Assembly (NCBI GenBank): GCA_012522165.1 | Contig: JAAYKZ010000066.1 | Span: 1 to 5,836 of the forward strand | DNA from: Clostridiales bacterium | GTDB taxonomy: Bacteria; Bacillota; Clostridia; Caldicoprobacterales; UBA3941 | Reading direction: 5' to 3' | DNA: 5,836 nt | Part shown: positions 1 through 4,970 of the stretch, piece after piece | How positions within the stretch are numbered: the first letter of the stretch is position 1 | Layout of the letters: each line of letters begins with the position of its first letter | Position numbers and translations under genes: made by a program | The notes under the pieces: generated by a model | What the model was told of the DNA's origin: nothing | The model's database searches: none | What the model saw: only the letters and a program-made list of their open reading frames with translations

Positions 1-52
1 CATATCCTGTTGGCTTTTTAATTATAAAGGATTCAGAAAAATCGATGAGAAG

Positions 53-82
53 TTGTTATACCGTGACTTTAAATCATATATA
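53..82 (+). promoter_or_regulatory. possible sigma-A-type promoter for the small membrane protein
   Basis: TTGTTA at 53-58 and TATATA at 77-82 are separated by 18 bases, close to the housekeeping -35/-10 arrangement, and lie about 80 bases before the start of the first gene. The surroundings are very AT-rich, so such matches arise easily by chance. Bases 1-155 hold no other feature I can support. Confidence 0.25.
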
Positions 83-161
83 AAAACAAAATATTTTCAA
101 TTATTTTAACCTCTATCTATTAAAGACTGGATTGAAATACAGGGGACGGAGGTAAGTGTTT

Positions 162-512
162 ATGATTTTATTGATTGTATGGGTAGTTGTTTTGGTAATA
201 GTTGCAGTGGTGACAAATTATAATATAGAAATAAAGAATAAAGGCCTCGCTATTATGAACAACAAGCATTTTAAAGCAGGTGTGATAGGATTTAGTTTTG
301 CTATTATAGGTTCACTACTACGTTTGTTTGCTCAAGACATTGCTTGGCCATTAGAATATGGCTATAGCGGACCTAGAGAAGAGACAATATGGGCAATCAG
401 AGAGCAAGCTTATAAAGATATAGGATTAACTTTTCTGATTTTTGGATTGGCTGTATTATTAGTTACCATAATCAATTGGTTGTGGAGCTCGTTTCCTAAT
501 AGAGAAGAGTAA
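162..512 (+). CDS. small three-helix membrane protein, function unknown
   Basis: I do not recognise this 116-residue protein. Three hydrophobic stretches are visible: residues about 2-19 (very rich in V, I and L), 38-58 and 86-107. Between the second and third lies a polar, probably loop, region with the sequence EYGYSGPREETIW (65-77). The C-terminus is short and charged (NREE). It should sit in the cytoplasmic membrane. A GTG at 156 would add two residues, but I prefer ATG 162 because GGAGG at 148-152 lies 9 bases before it and only 3 bases before the GTG. The gene stands alone, with a candidate terminator just after it and the esterase 247 bases further on. It lacks the SdpI-type and DUF1648 signatures, so I do not link it to the DUF1648 proteins later in the window. 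That it is a real gene is fairly sure; its role is unknown. Confidence 0.75.
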   Translation: MILLIVWVVVLVIVAVVTNYNIEIKNKGLAIMNNKHFKAGVIGFSFAIIGSLLRLFAQDIAWPLEYGYSGPREETIWAIREQAYKDIGLTFLIFGLAVLLVTIINWLWSSFPNREE

Positions 513-572
513 AAAATACTCCTATTTCTAGAAGATAGCCTTCAAATCTAATATATGTTGCAGGAGTTTTTT
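512..572 (+). terminator. possible intrinsic terminator with a long loop
   Basis: ACTCCT at 518-523 pairs with AGGAGT at 562-567, which runs directly into six T residues (567-572). The A-run at 511-516 could extend the stem by pairing with that T-run. The position right after the stop codon of the small membrane gene and the T-run fit a terminator. The 38-base loop and the weak, AT-rich stem make it doubtful. Confidence 0.3.
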
Positions 573-686
573 GCCATAGATTAATTCTAGAGATTCATTA
601 TAAGATGTTTTTCGTATAAAGCGTAACAACAGGTTTTCGGAGGTTAGTAAAAACGAGGTAAAAGGAAGTTTGTATTAGAACAGTAA

Positions 687-692
687 TATAAT
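687..692 (+). promoter_or_regulatory. possible -10 box upstream of the esterase gene
   Basis: TATAAT at 687-692 is a perfect -10 hexamer 67 bases before the esterase start. No good -35 box sits at 16-18 bases upstream; the nearest, TTGTAT at 670-675, is only 11 bases away. The remaining bases between 573 and 747 show no gene that I can support, although a GGAGG-like motif near 640 has no start codon after it. Confidence 0.2.
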
Positions 693-759
693 ATCTACAA
701 AACCGATACCAAAAGATTGTTTTATTAAATAAAATTTAAAAAGAGGTAGGAGGAATATC

Positions 760-1695
760 ATGGAAAAACAATTTAAAGCTTTGCCAGATGAATACAGAAT
801 TGAGGTTGAGAAGGAAAAACAGGGAACAATTGAAAGCTTGGAATATTATGTGCCTAATTTAGATACTGGTAAAGAAACTAAACATCTTAATGTTTATTTG
901 CCAGATTGGTATGATGCAAATGACAAGAATAACAAGTATAACATTTTATATCTCAAGCATGGTGGCGGTGAAGATGAAAACCTTATATTTGGCGGACCAG
1001 GTCAGAATAGAGAACTAAAGAATATTTTAGATAATATGATTGCCAATGGTGATATAGAGCCGATTATTGTTGTTACACCTACATTTTATGGATTAAAAAA
1101 TGCATCAAAATATAAGAAAGAGGTTTATATTGTTGAGTCAGTTGATCATCCAATCCCTATAATGGAAACCCAGTACTTTCATGATGAATTAATTAATGAT
1201 CTGATTCCTATGGTGGAAACTAAGTATAACACTTATGCTGCATCAGAAAATAAAGAGGATTTGATGAAATCCCGTGAGCATAGAGCATTTGGCGGATTTT
1301 CTATGGGTTCAGTAACTACTTGGTATACATATATAAATTGTCTAGATTATTTCAAATATTTTATCCCCCTAAGCGGTGACTGTTGGGTATTTGGTCCCAA
1401 AACTGGAAACGACAAGGCAAAAGAAACTGCAGAATACTTGGCGAGGATTCCGAAAACTGCTGGTTATACTCCAAAGGATTACTATATATTCTGTGCTACT
1501 GGCAATTTAGATATTGCTTATCCTAACATGAAGCCCCAGATTGATGCCATGAAAGAAATGAAGGACAGTTTTATTTATTCATCAGATACAAAGGAAGGAA
1601 ATTTCTATTTCCTAGTATGTGATGGTGCTGAACACAACTGGCATTGGATTAATCAGTTTATCTATAATATTCTGCCTGATTTATTTGATAACTAA
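760..1695 (+). CDS. intracellular esterase of the feruloyl esterase / esterase D type (CE1-like)
   Basis: An alpha/beta-hydrolase that probably cleaves ester bonds, in the family (Pfam Esterase, PF00756) that includes the feruloyl esterase domain of clostridial xylanase XynZ and esterase D. Visible marks in order: a beta-strand and oxyanion-type loop YLKHGGGED (64-72); PIIVVTP (101-107); the nucleophile elbow GFSMG with Ser181, preceded by REHRAFG as in XynZ-like enzymes; a likely acid, Asp251, in GNLDIAY; and His292 in GAEHNWHW, matching the GGHDWNVW site of the family. The triad therefore looks complete. The length of 311 residues suits a single catalytic domain with no carbohydrate-binding module. 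There is no signal peptide, so it should act in the cytoplasm, for example on imported acylated oligosaccharides; the substrate is not readable from sequence. AGGAGG at 748-753, 6 bases before ATG 760, fixes the start. No neighbour suggests a sugar-utilisation operon. Confidence 0.88.
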   Translation: MEKQFKALPDEYRIEVEKEKQGTIESLEYYVPNLDTGKETKHLNVYLPDWYDANDKNNKYNILYLKHGGGEDENLIFGGPGQNRELKNILDNMIANGDIEPIIVVTPTFYGLKNASKYKKEVYIVESVDHPIPIMETQYFHDELINDLIPMVETKYNTYAASENKEDLMKSREHRAFGGFSMGSVTTWYTYINCLDYFKYFIPLSGDCWVFGPKTGNDKAKETAEYLARIPKTAGYTPKDYYIFCATGNLDIAYPNMKPQIDAMKEMKDSFIYSSDTKEGNFYFLVCDGAEHNWHWINQFIYNILPDLFDN

Positions 1696-1701
1696 TAATA
1701 A

Positions 1702-1878
1702 TTAGTATTTATTCACATCAAGTCTTTGTTGGTACCTTTGTTTTTTGCAGAGGTAGAGACATTAAGCAATCAGCTTTACTTTGAAATTAGTAACATTAAA
1801 CTATTCCATGAAATGCCGGAGAATTTAACTTATCCTCTCATTCAACCTATTTTACATAACAAGCTATTAGAGTTTTAA
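1702..1878 (+). pseudogene. remnant resembling a LytS-type sensor histidine kinase
   Basis: Downstream of the esterase stop codons one frame stays open for about 59 codons and ends at TAA 1876-1878. There is no good start or ribosome binding site. Its middle reads EVETLSNQLYFEI and then MPENLTYPLIQPILHN. This resembles the end of the His_kinase domain (PF06580), where the family has an E..L..YL.I stretch, an E-E-L segment and then I-x-L-Q-P-L-V-E-N. Here the normal spacing between the two blocks is shortened and the key VENA is replaced by LHNK. No ATP-binding domain follows. If the resemblance holds, this is a short decayed fragment without activity. The match is by eye and could be chance. 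Confidence 0.3.
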
Positions 1879-2054
1879 TGAGCATGAATTAGAAGAGAGG
1901 GTGGAGTATGACAAATCTCATTTTTATAAATTTTCCTTGTTAAAATAATAAAATGTATAAGCCATATAAATAGCTTGATGAATACATTTTCGGTCATGTC
2001 ATAAGGACGGCAAGTATCTCTTGGCATGAGGGATGCCTGTAAGGCTATATTTAG
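1879..2054. other. intergenic stretch with no supportable gene
   Basis: A GGTGG-type ribosome binding site at about 1899-1905 precedes ATG 1908, but that frame stops after 11 codons at 1943. This may be the start of a decayed gene. A short perfect hairpin, GGCAT-GAGGG-ATGCC, lies at 2023-2037 without a T-run. At 2026-2055 the frame MRDACKAIFR could be a frameshifted trace of the segment that normally precedes the ACT domain remnant downstream, but this is weak. Confidence 0.4.
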
Positions 2055-2268
2055 GTAGAACCAAAGATTGAAGGACCTTTGGATTTCTCACTAATCGGAA
2101 TACTTGCTTCAATCAGTACAGTATTAGCGCAAAAGGGGATAAGTATATTTGCGATTTCTACCTATGATACAGACTATATTTGATACAGACTATATTCTAG
2201 TAAGAAATAAGGATATTAGCAGTGCAATAGTGGCATTAACTGATGAAGGATATGAAATCATAGACTAA
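2055..2268 (+). pseudogene. ACT-domain protein, broken by a 16-bp tandem duplication
   Basis: Translation from 2055 gives VEPKIEGPLDFSLIGILASI, and further on GISIFAISTYDTDYI. This is the highly recognisable core of the small ACT-domain family of COG3603 / ACT_7 (PF13840), about 130 residues in full, thought to bind amino acids or similar small ligands. The frame hits TGA at 2181. Cause: TGATACAGACTATATT occurs twice, back to back, at 2165-2180 and 2181-2196. Removing one copy restores YDTDYILVRNKDISSAIVAL and then TDEGYEIID, ending at TAA 2266-2268, exactly where the family ends. Upstream, the frame is closed by TAG 2052-2054 and TAA 2040-2042, so the N-terminal half is also lost or frameshifted. 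Both lesions make a functional product very unlikely. The family assignment is confident; the ligand is unknown. Confidence 0.85.
2165..2196 (+). repeat. exact 16-bp tandem duplication
   Basis: Two perfect adjacent copies of TGATACAGACTATATT (2165-2180 and 2181-2196). Sixteen is not a multiple of three, so the second copy shifts the frame of the ACT-domain gene and places an immediate TGA in it. The copies have not diverged, which suggests a recent event. Confidence 0.95.
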
Positions 2269-2344
2269 AACAACTATTATTTGTAAGGCCTGTGAGAAGA
2301 TTTAAGTGGACTACTGGGACAAAGAAATTCGGGAAGGTTAATGG

Positions 2345-3001
2345 ATGGGGAAGGATATGAAAGCTTATCTAAATAAAATAAGAAGACCAGAAAGGATATC
2401 ATTATCACAGAAATTTTTATATTCATTTACTATATTTGTCGTAGGTATTATCTTGGGAGTAATTTCTAAAGCTCTTGATGAGACTGCTAGCAATTTATTG
2501 CCTTATTTTCTTGAGGTATTGGATTTAAGAAATTTCTTTTCACGTATGGGAGTTTGGATCTTCCTATCACTATTAATATCAGTGTATAGCAAATCACCAG
2601 TTAGGGCTGCTATTAACGTTTTTTTGTTTCTTCTTGGTATGGTGGGAAGTTATTATCTATACACCATTACTATAGCTGGCTTTTTCCCTAAAACCTACAT
2701 GATGATTTGGGTTGGCATGACTTTTCTTTCACCCTTTATGGCTATTATATGTTGGTATGCCAAAGGAAAAGGTGTGGTTGCTACTTGTATTTCATCAGTA
2801 ATATTTATGTTTATGACAAGGCAGGCTTTTATATTTGGATTTTGGTATTTTGATATCAGATATATTTTGGAAGTCCTACTTTGGGTAGCTACAATTTTTG
2901 TTTTATATCAATCTCCAAAACAAGCACTCACAATGATTATCATAGGGATATTCCTTTTCTTTCTTACTTCCCAACTCAATTTATTTTGGGGAATGTTATA
3001 G
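2345..3001 (+). CDS. multi-pass membrane protein, function unknown
   Basis: A 218-residue hydrophobic protein with six or seven predicted membrane segments: residues about 24-43, 68-82, 87-113, 117-138, 142-165, 171-188 and 192-212. The N-terminus (residues 1-22) is basic and polar and should lie in the cytoplasm. Possible features of a conserved family are SKALDETASN (41-50), in the loop after the first helix, and FGFWYFDIRYILE (164-176) before the sixth. I know no function for this type, and no transporter or enzyme motif is visible. ATG 2345 is chosen because GGGAAGG at 2331-2337 lies 7 bases upstream. ATG 2357 (MKAYLNKIRRPERI) is an alternative start with a purine-rich stretch immediately before it. 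It follows the broken ACT gene and shows no coupling to its neighbours. Confidence 0.8.
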   Translation: MGKDMKAYLNKIRRPERISLSQKFLYSFTIFVVGIILGVISKALDETASNLLPYFLEVLDLRNFFSRMGVWIFLSLLISVYSKSPVRAAINVFLFLLGMVGSYYLYTITIAGFFPKTYMMIWVGMTFLSPFMAIICWYAKGKGVVATCISSVIFMFMTRQAFIFGFWYFDIRYILEVLLWVATIFVLYQSPKQALTMIIIGIFLFFLTSQLNLFWGML

Positions 3002-3160
3002 ACATGGTTTGTATTGTAGTGATGAAAGAGAATAGTATGCATAAACATATCAGATTTTTTATTATATCTCTGTAGTATTTGTCTTTGAGAAATTCGAAAA
3101 TAAATACAAGAGGATATAAAATGTCATATTAAACTAATGCAAATATTTGGAGGCTTGATT
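3002..3160. other. intergenic region before the DUF1648 gene
   Basis: No terminator or convincing promoter is seen here. AGAGGA at 3109-3114 precedes ATG 3121 at good spacing, but that frame ends after three codons (MSY) at 3132. It may be a decayed start site or a tiny leader, or it may be chance. Confidence 0.35.
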
Positions 3161-3601
3161 ATGAAAAATAGCTTGATTAAAAATAGAATAGATTTTACAT
3201 TATGGGTTTTAACTGTTCTTAGTGCTTTAATTGCTATTGTTAGCTATTTCTTTTTACCCCAAGATATACCTATGCAGTGGAAGGGTTTAGAGGTAAATTG
3301 GTATGCCAATAAAGTAGCTATATTTTTATTTCCTGTTTTTTGTTTAGCCATAATTTTTTTGTTAAAGCCTGAAATTAGTTCCCGTTTTAGAAGTCCCCTA
3401 ATTTCAAATATAGTAATGGTGGGCCTTATAGTTATTCTTTTAACCTGTGAAATATATACCATTGCATATTGTTTCGGCTTACGATGGAGGCTAGATTTTA
3501 TACTATTAGCAGAACTTATAAGTATACTAATTATGGGAATCATTATTGTGGTATGTTATAGGAACAATAGCAGGTTTGAAGACCATAATAATCATAGATA
3601 A
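3161..3601 (+). CDS. DUF1648-type four-helix membrane protein
   Basis: A 146-residue membrane protein. After the first helix (residues 12-30) comes FLPQDIPMQWKGLEVNWY, then FLFPVF in the second helix. This is the signature of DUF1648 (PF07853): L-P-x-x-I-P-x-H/Q-W, a short polar segment, then a helix with a proline. Further helices lie at about 82-103 and 112-132, and the tail is polar. DUF1648 occurs alone or at the front of SdpI-like proteins, where the best-known member gives immunity to the SdpC toxin in Bacillus; this protein lacks the C-terminal SdpI domain, so an immunity role is not established. ATG 3161 is chosen because GGAGG at 3149-3153 lies 7 bases upstream; an ATG at 3137 would place that site inside the gene. 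No ArsR-type regulator is adjacent, unlike many sdpI loci. A truncated relative lies about 300 bases downstream. Confidence 0.8.
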   Translation: MKNSLIKNRIDFTLWVLTVLSALIAIVSYFFLPQDIPMQWKGLEVNWYANKVAIFLFPVFCLAIIFLLKPEISSRFRSPLISNIVMVGLIVILLTCEIYTIAYCFGLRWRLDFILLAELISILIMGIIIVVCYRNNSRFEDHNNHR

Positions 3602-3615
3602 GGGAATTGATATTT

Positions 3616-3741
3616 ATGAGAAATAGAGATTATCAGATTATTATGATGATACTTTCTGAGATAACTGCTTATAAATATCAGATTATAACATACCTAAAAC
3701 CCCGTAGACTGGCGCCCTTAATGTTATATTTTAAAAAATAA
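3616..3741 (+). CDS. short ORF of 41 codons, possibly the head of a decayed gene
   Basis: ATG 3616 follows AGGG at 3601-3604 with a rather long gap of 11 bases. The product starts MRNRDYQIIMMILSEITAY, which loosely recalls the N-terminus of HepT/DUF86-like proteins of nucleotidyltransferase toxin-antitoxin pairs (an N-R-D start, then I-I and a helix with S-E-I). After residue about 19 nothing resembles that family. It is therefore either a truncated gene with an unrelated tail or an accidental ORF. I would not treat it as functional. Confidence 0.25.
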   Translation: MRNRDYQIIMMILSEITAYKYQIITYLKPRRLAPLMLYFKK

Positions 3742-3898
3742 ACAGTAGACCTAGAAAATATAGGATTTATTAAGCATATATGGTACAATTATCAAAATAA
3801 ACATTCAAATTCATCTCGTATTATTAACTGATTTGTTCTAGCAATTCTTGTATAAAGTCTGTATAGATAGACATAATCGGATTAATTATATGGGTTAG
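3742..3898. other. intergenic stretch with no supportable gene
   Basis: Short open stretches exist (for example VDLENIGFIKHIWYNYQ from about 3744, and QFLYKVCIDRHNRINYMG from about 3842 to 3895). They have no starts or ribosome binding sites and match no family I know. They may be scraps of former genes or chance. Confidence 0.4.
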
Positions 3899-4108
3899 GT
3901 GGGATTGGTAATTAGCAAGATAGATAAATTAATAAATGTAGCAACATGGATGTTGGTATTAATAGCGGGAGGGCTTCTTCTGTTGAATTGGGACAAAATT
4001 AGTCCCATTGTCGGGATACATCTTAACCTTTTGGGCCAGGTTGATAATTATGGTAGTAAAAAATATTTAATTATATGGAGAAGTTACATCTTCAGTTGCT
4101 CAACATAA
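3899..4108 (+). pseudogene. truncated second DUF1648-type membrane protein
   Basis: The frame from GTG 3899 reads one hydrophobic helix (ATWMLVLIAGGLLLLNW, residues about 15-31) and then ISPIVGIHLNLLGQVDNYGS. This matches the DUF1648 core (I-P-x-H-F-N-x-x-G-x-x-D-x-Y-G-x-K) better than the intact copy at 3161-3601 does. After KKYLI the family should continue into a second helix with a proline; instead the frame runs through RSYIFSCST to a stop at 4108. The upstream in-frame ATG 3890 is separated from the rest by TAG 3896-3898, so the original start may also be lost; GTG 3899 or TTG 3905 would have to serve. With the second helix missing, a folded product is unlikely. The truncation point, around 4070, coincides with the beginning of a different gene remnant. 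Confidence 0.7.
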
Positions 4109-4256
4109 AAAACCAACGAAGAATGGGCAAACAAACTTTGGCTCAATAGGGTTAAAATATGCTTATTATCAGGACAATATAGTTGTTTTACTTAAAACCG
4201 ATGGATGTTATTCGAAAGGGAGAAATAAGAAGGAAGTATTTATAAGTTCTGCATAA
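4071..4256 (+). pseudogene. start-less C-terminal fragment of an unidentified protein
   Basis: One frame is open from after TAA 4068-4070 to TAA 4254-4256 and has no start codon or ribosome binding site. It reads YGEVTSSVAQHKKPTKNGQT, then NFGSIGLKYAYYQDNIVVLL, and ends KTDGCYSKGRNKKEVFISSA. The alternation of hydrophobic and polar residues and the ordered G, P and Y positions look like real beta-rich protein, not random translation. I cannot name the family; it could be the end of an exported or lipid-anchored protein. It overlaps the last codons of the truncated DUF1648 frame in another phase, which fits a deletion that joined two genes near 4070. Confidence 0.45.
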
Positions 4257-4321
4257 GACGTATTCTTTATATTATATGGCACAAAACTTTTTGTATAAAC
4301 AGGATATTGATCAAAAGAAAT

Positions 4322-4744
4322 ATGATCATAAACCAGCGTTATAGGTTTTGCGGTATCATTTCGAGAAAATCCCCACATTATATGGTAGTTGAGCATAGTC
4401 CTTGGTTAAGTACATGGTTTGAAAATAGTGCTTATATTAAGATTCCCATTGAAGAATTTGATATAAAAACTGTTTCTTTTACTTATGGAGATTCTCACCC
4501 TGTATTTAGTCCACGAGCAAATAAAATGGACGGAAAAGAATACCGCAAAAAGCTTTATACTTATGATGAGATATTAGAAGTTATAAAGAAGCATGGTTTA
4601 CCACAAGATTGGAATAATGATGGGACTTATGGGCCAGAGAGATATGTTGAAGCTCACATATGGAGTGATGAAACAATAGATAAATACCGATTGAGTATAA
4701 AAACTACTCTTGGTATAGGTCAAGCTATGGAAAACAGGATTTAG
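4322..4744 (+). CDS. conserved-looking soluble protein, function unknown; start uncertain
   Basis: I do not recognise a named family. From ATG 4322 the product has 140 residues, is soluble and lacks a signal peptide. Stretches with the feel of conserved motifs are YMVVEHSPWLSTWFE (20-34), SAYIKIPI (36-43), VSFTYGDSHPVFS (51-63), YRKKLYTYDEILEVIKKHGL (74-93), then DWNNDGTYGPERYVEAHIWSD (97-116). The aromatic and charged residues suggest a compact enzyme-like or nucleic-acid-interacting fold, but no catalytic motif is clear. The start is unsure: no ribosome binding site precedes ATG 4322 or the alternative TTG 4307, and the same frame is open back to 4229, so the 5' end may have been truncated. 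The tail after about residue 120 (SIKTTLGIGQAMENRI) may be run-on sequence, because the next recognisable element is the 5'-truncated VOC fragment. It could be a pseudogene with a long surviving frame. Confidence 0.5.
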   Translation: MIINQRYRFCGIISRKSPHYMVVEHSPWLSTWFENSAYIKIPIEEFDIKTVSFTYGDSHPVFSPRANKMDGKEYRKKLYTYDEILEVIKKHGLPQDWNNDGTYGPERYVEAHIWSDETIDKYRLSIKTTLGIGQAMENRI

Positions 4745-4758
4745 CCAGGAAAGTATAA

Positions 4759-4911
4759 TGTGCAGTTCAATATGCAGTCCATTGTGGAGCAAGGATAGCA
4801 AATGAGCAATTTTCTGATGATTGGCGAGTTATGCTTGATTCCGCGGGGCACCCTTTTTGTTTATGTCAAATGAAATCAATTATGGAGAGCGCTGATTTCG
4901 CTTTGCTGTAG
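4759..4911 (+). pseudogene. C-terminal fragment of a VOC (glyoxalase/bleomycin-resistance) family protein
   Basis: The frame opened after TAA 4756-4758 reads CAVQYAVHCGARIANEQFSD and then DWRVMLDSAGHPFCLCQ, ending at TAG 4909-4911. This is the last beta-alpha-beta unit of Glyoxalase_6-like VOC proteins (PF18029): a helix A-V-x-x-A-x-x-x-G-A, then D-W-R-V-M-L-D-x-A-G-H-P-F-C-L. VOC proteins are usually about 120-150 residues with two such modules and use metal-dependent chemistry or bind drugs; here only about 50 residues remain, with no start codon, so no function is possible. The fragment is undisturbed through to its stop, so a 5' deletion, rather than slow decay throughout, probably removed the front. 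Confidence 0.75.
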
Positions 4912-4930
4912 AATAAAGTTCATTTATAAG
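4903..4930 (+). promoter_or_regulatory. possible promoter for the HEXXH protein gene
   Basis: TTGCTG at 4903-4908 and TATAAG at 4925-4930 are 16 bases apart and lie 40 bases before the start of the next gene. The -35 box overlaps the end of the VOC remnant. The match is moderate and the region is AT-rich. Confidence 0.25.
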
Positions 4931-4970
4931 CACATAAAAACAAAAATAATAATTTAAAGTAGGGATATAG

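Noticed and set aside
2023..2037. Perfect hairpin GGCAT-GAGGG-ATGCC
   Set aside because: The stem is only 5 bp, there is no T-run and no adjacent intact gene; expected by chance.
2881..3075. Open frame of 64 codons overlapping the end of the multi-pass membrane gene
   Set aside because: It lies mostly inside the membrane gene in another phase, has no ribosome binding site and its translation shows no protein-like pattern.
3121..3132. Three-codon ORF (MSY) with a good AGAGGA site
   Set aside because: Too short to call a gene; nothing shows that it controls the DUF1648 gene downstream, although a decayed start is possible.
3244..3543. Minus-strand open frame of 99 codons
   Set aside because: It is entirely antisense to the DUF1648 gene, which has a good start site and a family signature; this frame has neither.
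3047..3690. Repeated ATATCAGATT-like words near 3047, 3629 and 3675
   Set aside because: The copies are about 10 bases long in AT-rich DNA, irregularly spaced and without CRISPR or operator organisation.
3161..4108. Idea that two DUF1648 proteins form an SdpI-type toxin immunity locus
   Set aside because: Neither carries the C-terminal SdpI domain, the second is truncated, and no toxin or ArsR-type regulator gene is present.
4208..4396. Minus-strand open frame of 62 codons
   Set aside because: No ribosome binding site and no family resemblance; it is antisense to protein-like + strand frames.
4598..4801. Minus-strand open frame of 67 codons
   Set aside because: It is antisense to the unknown conserved protein and the VOC remnant, with low-complexity translation.
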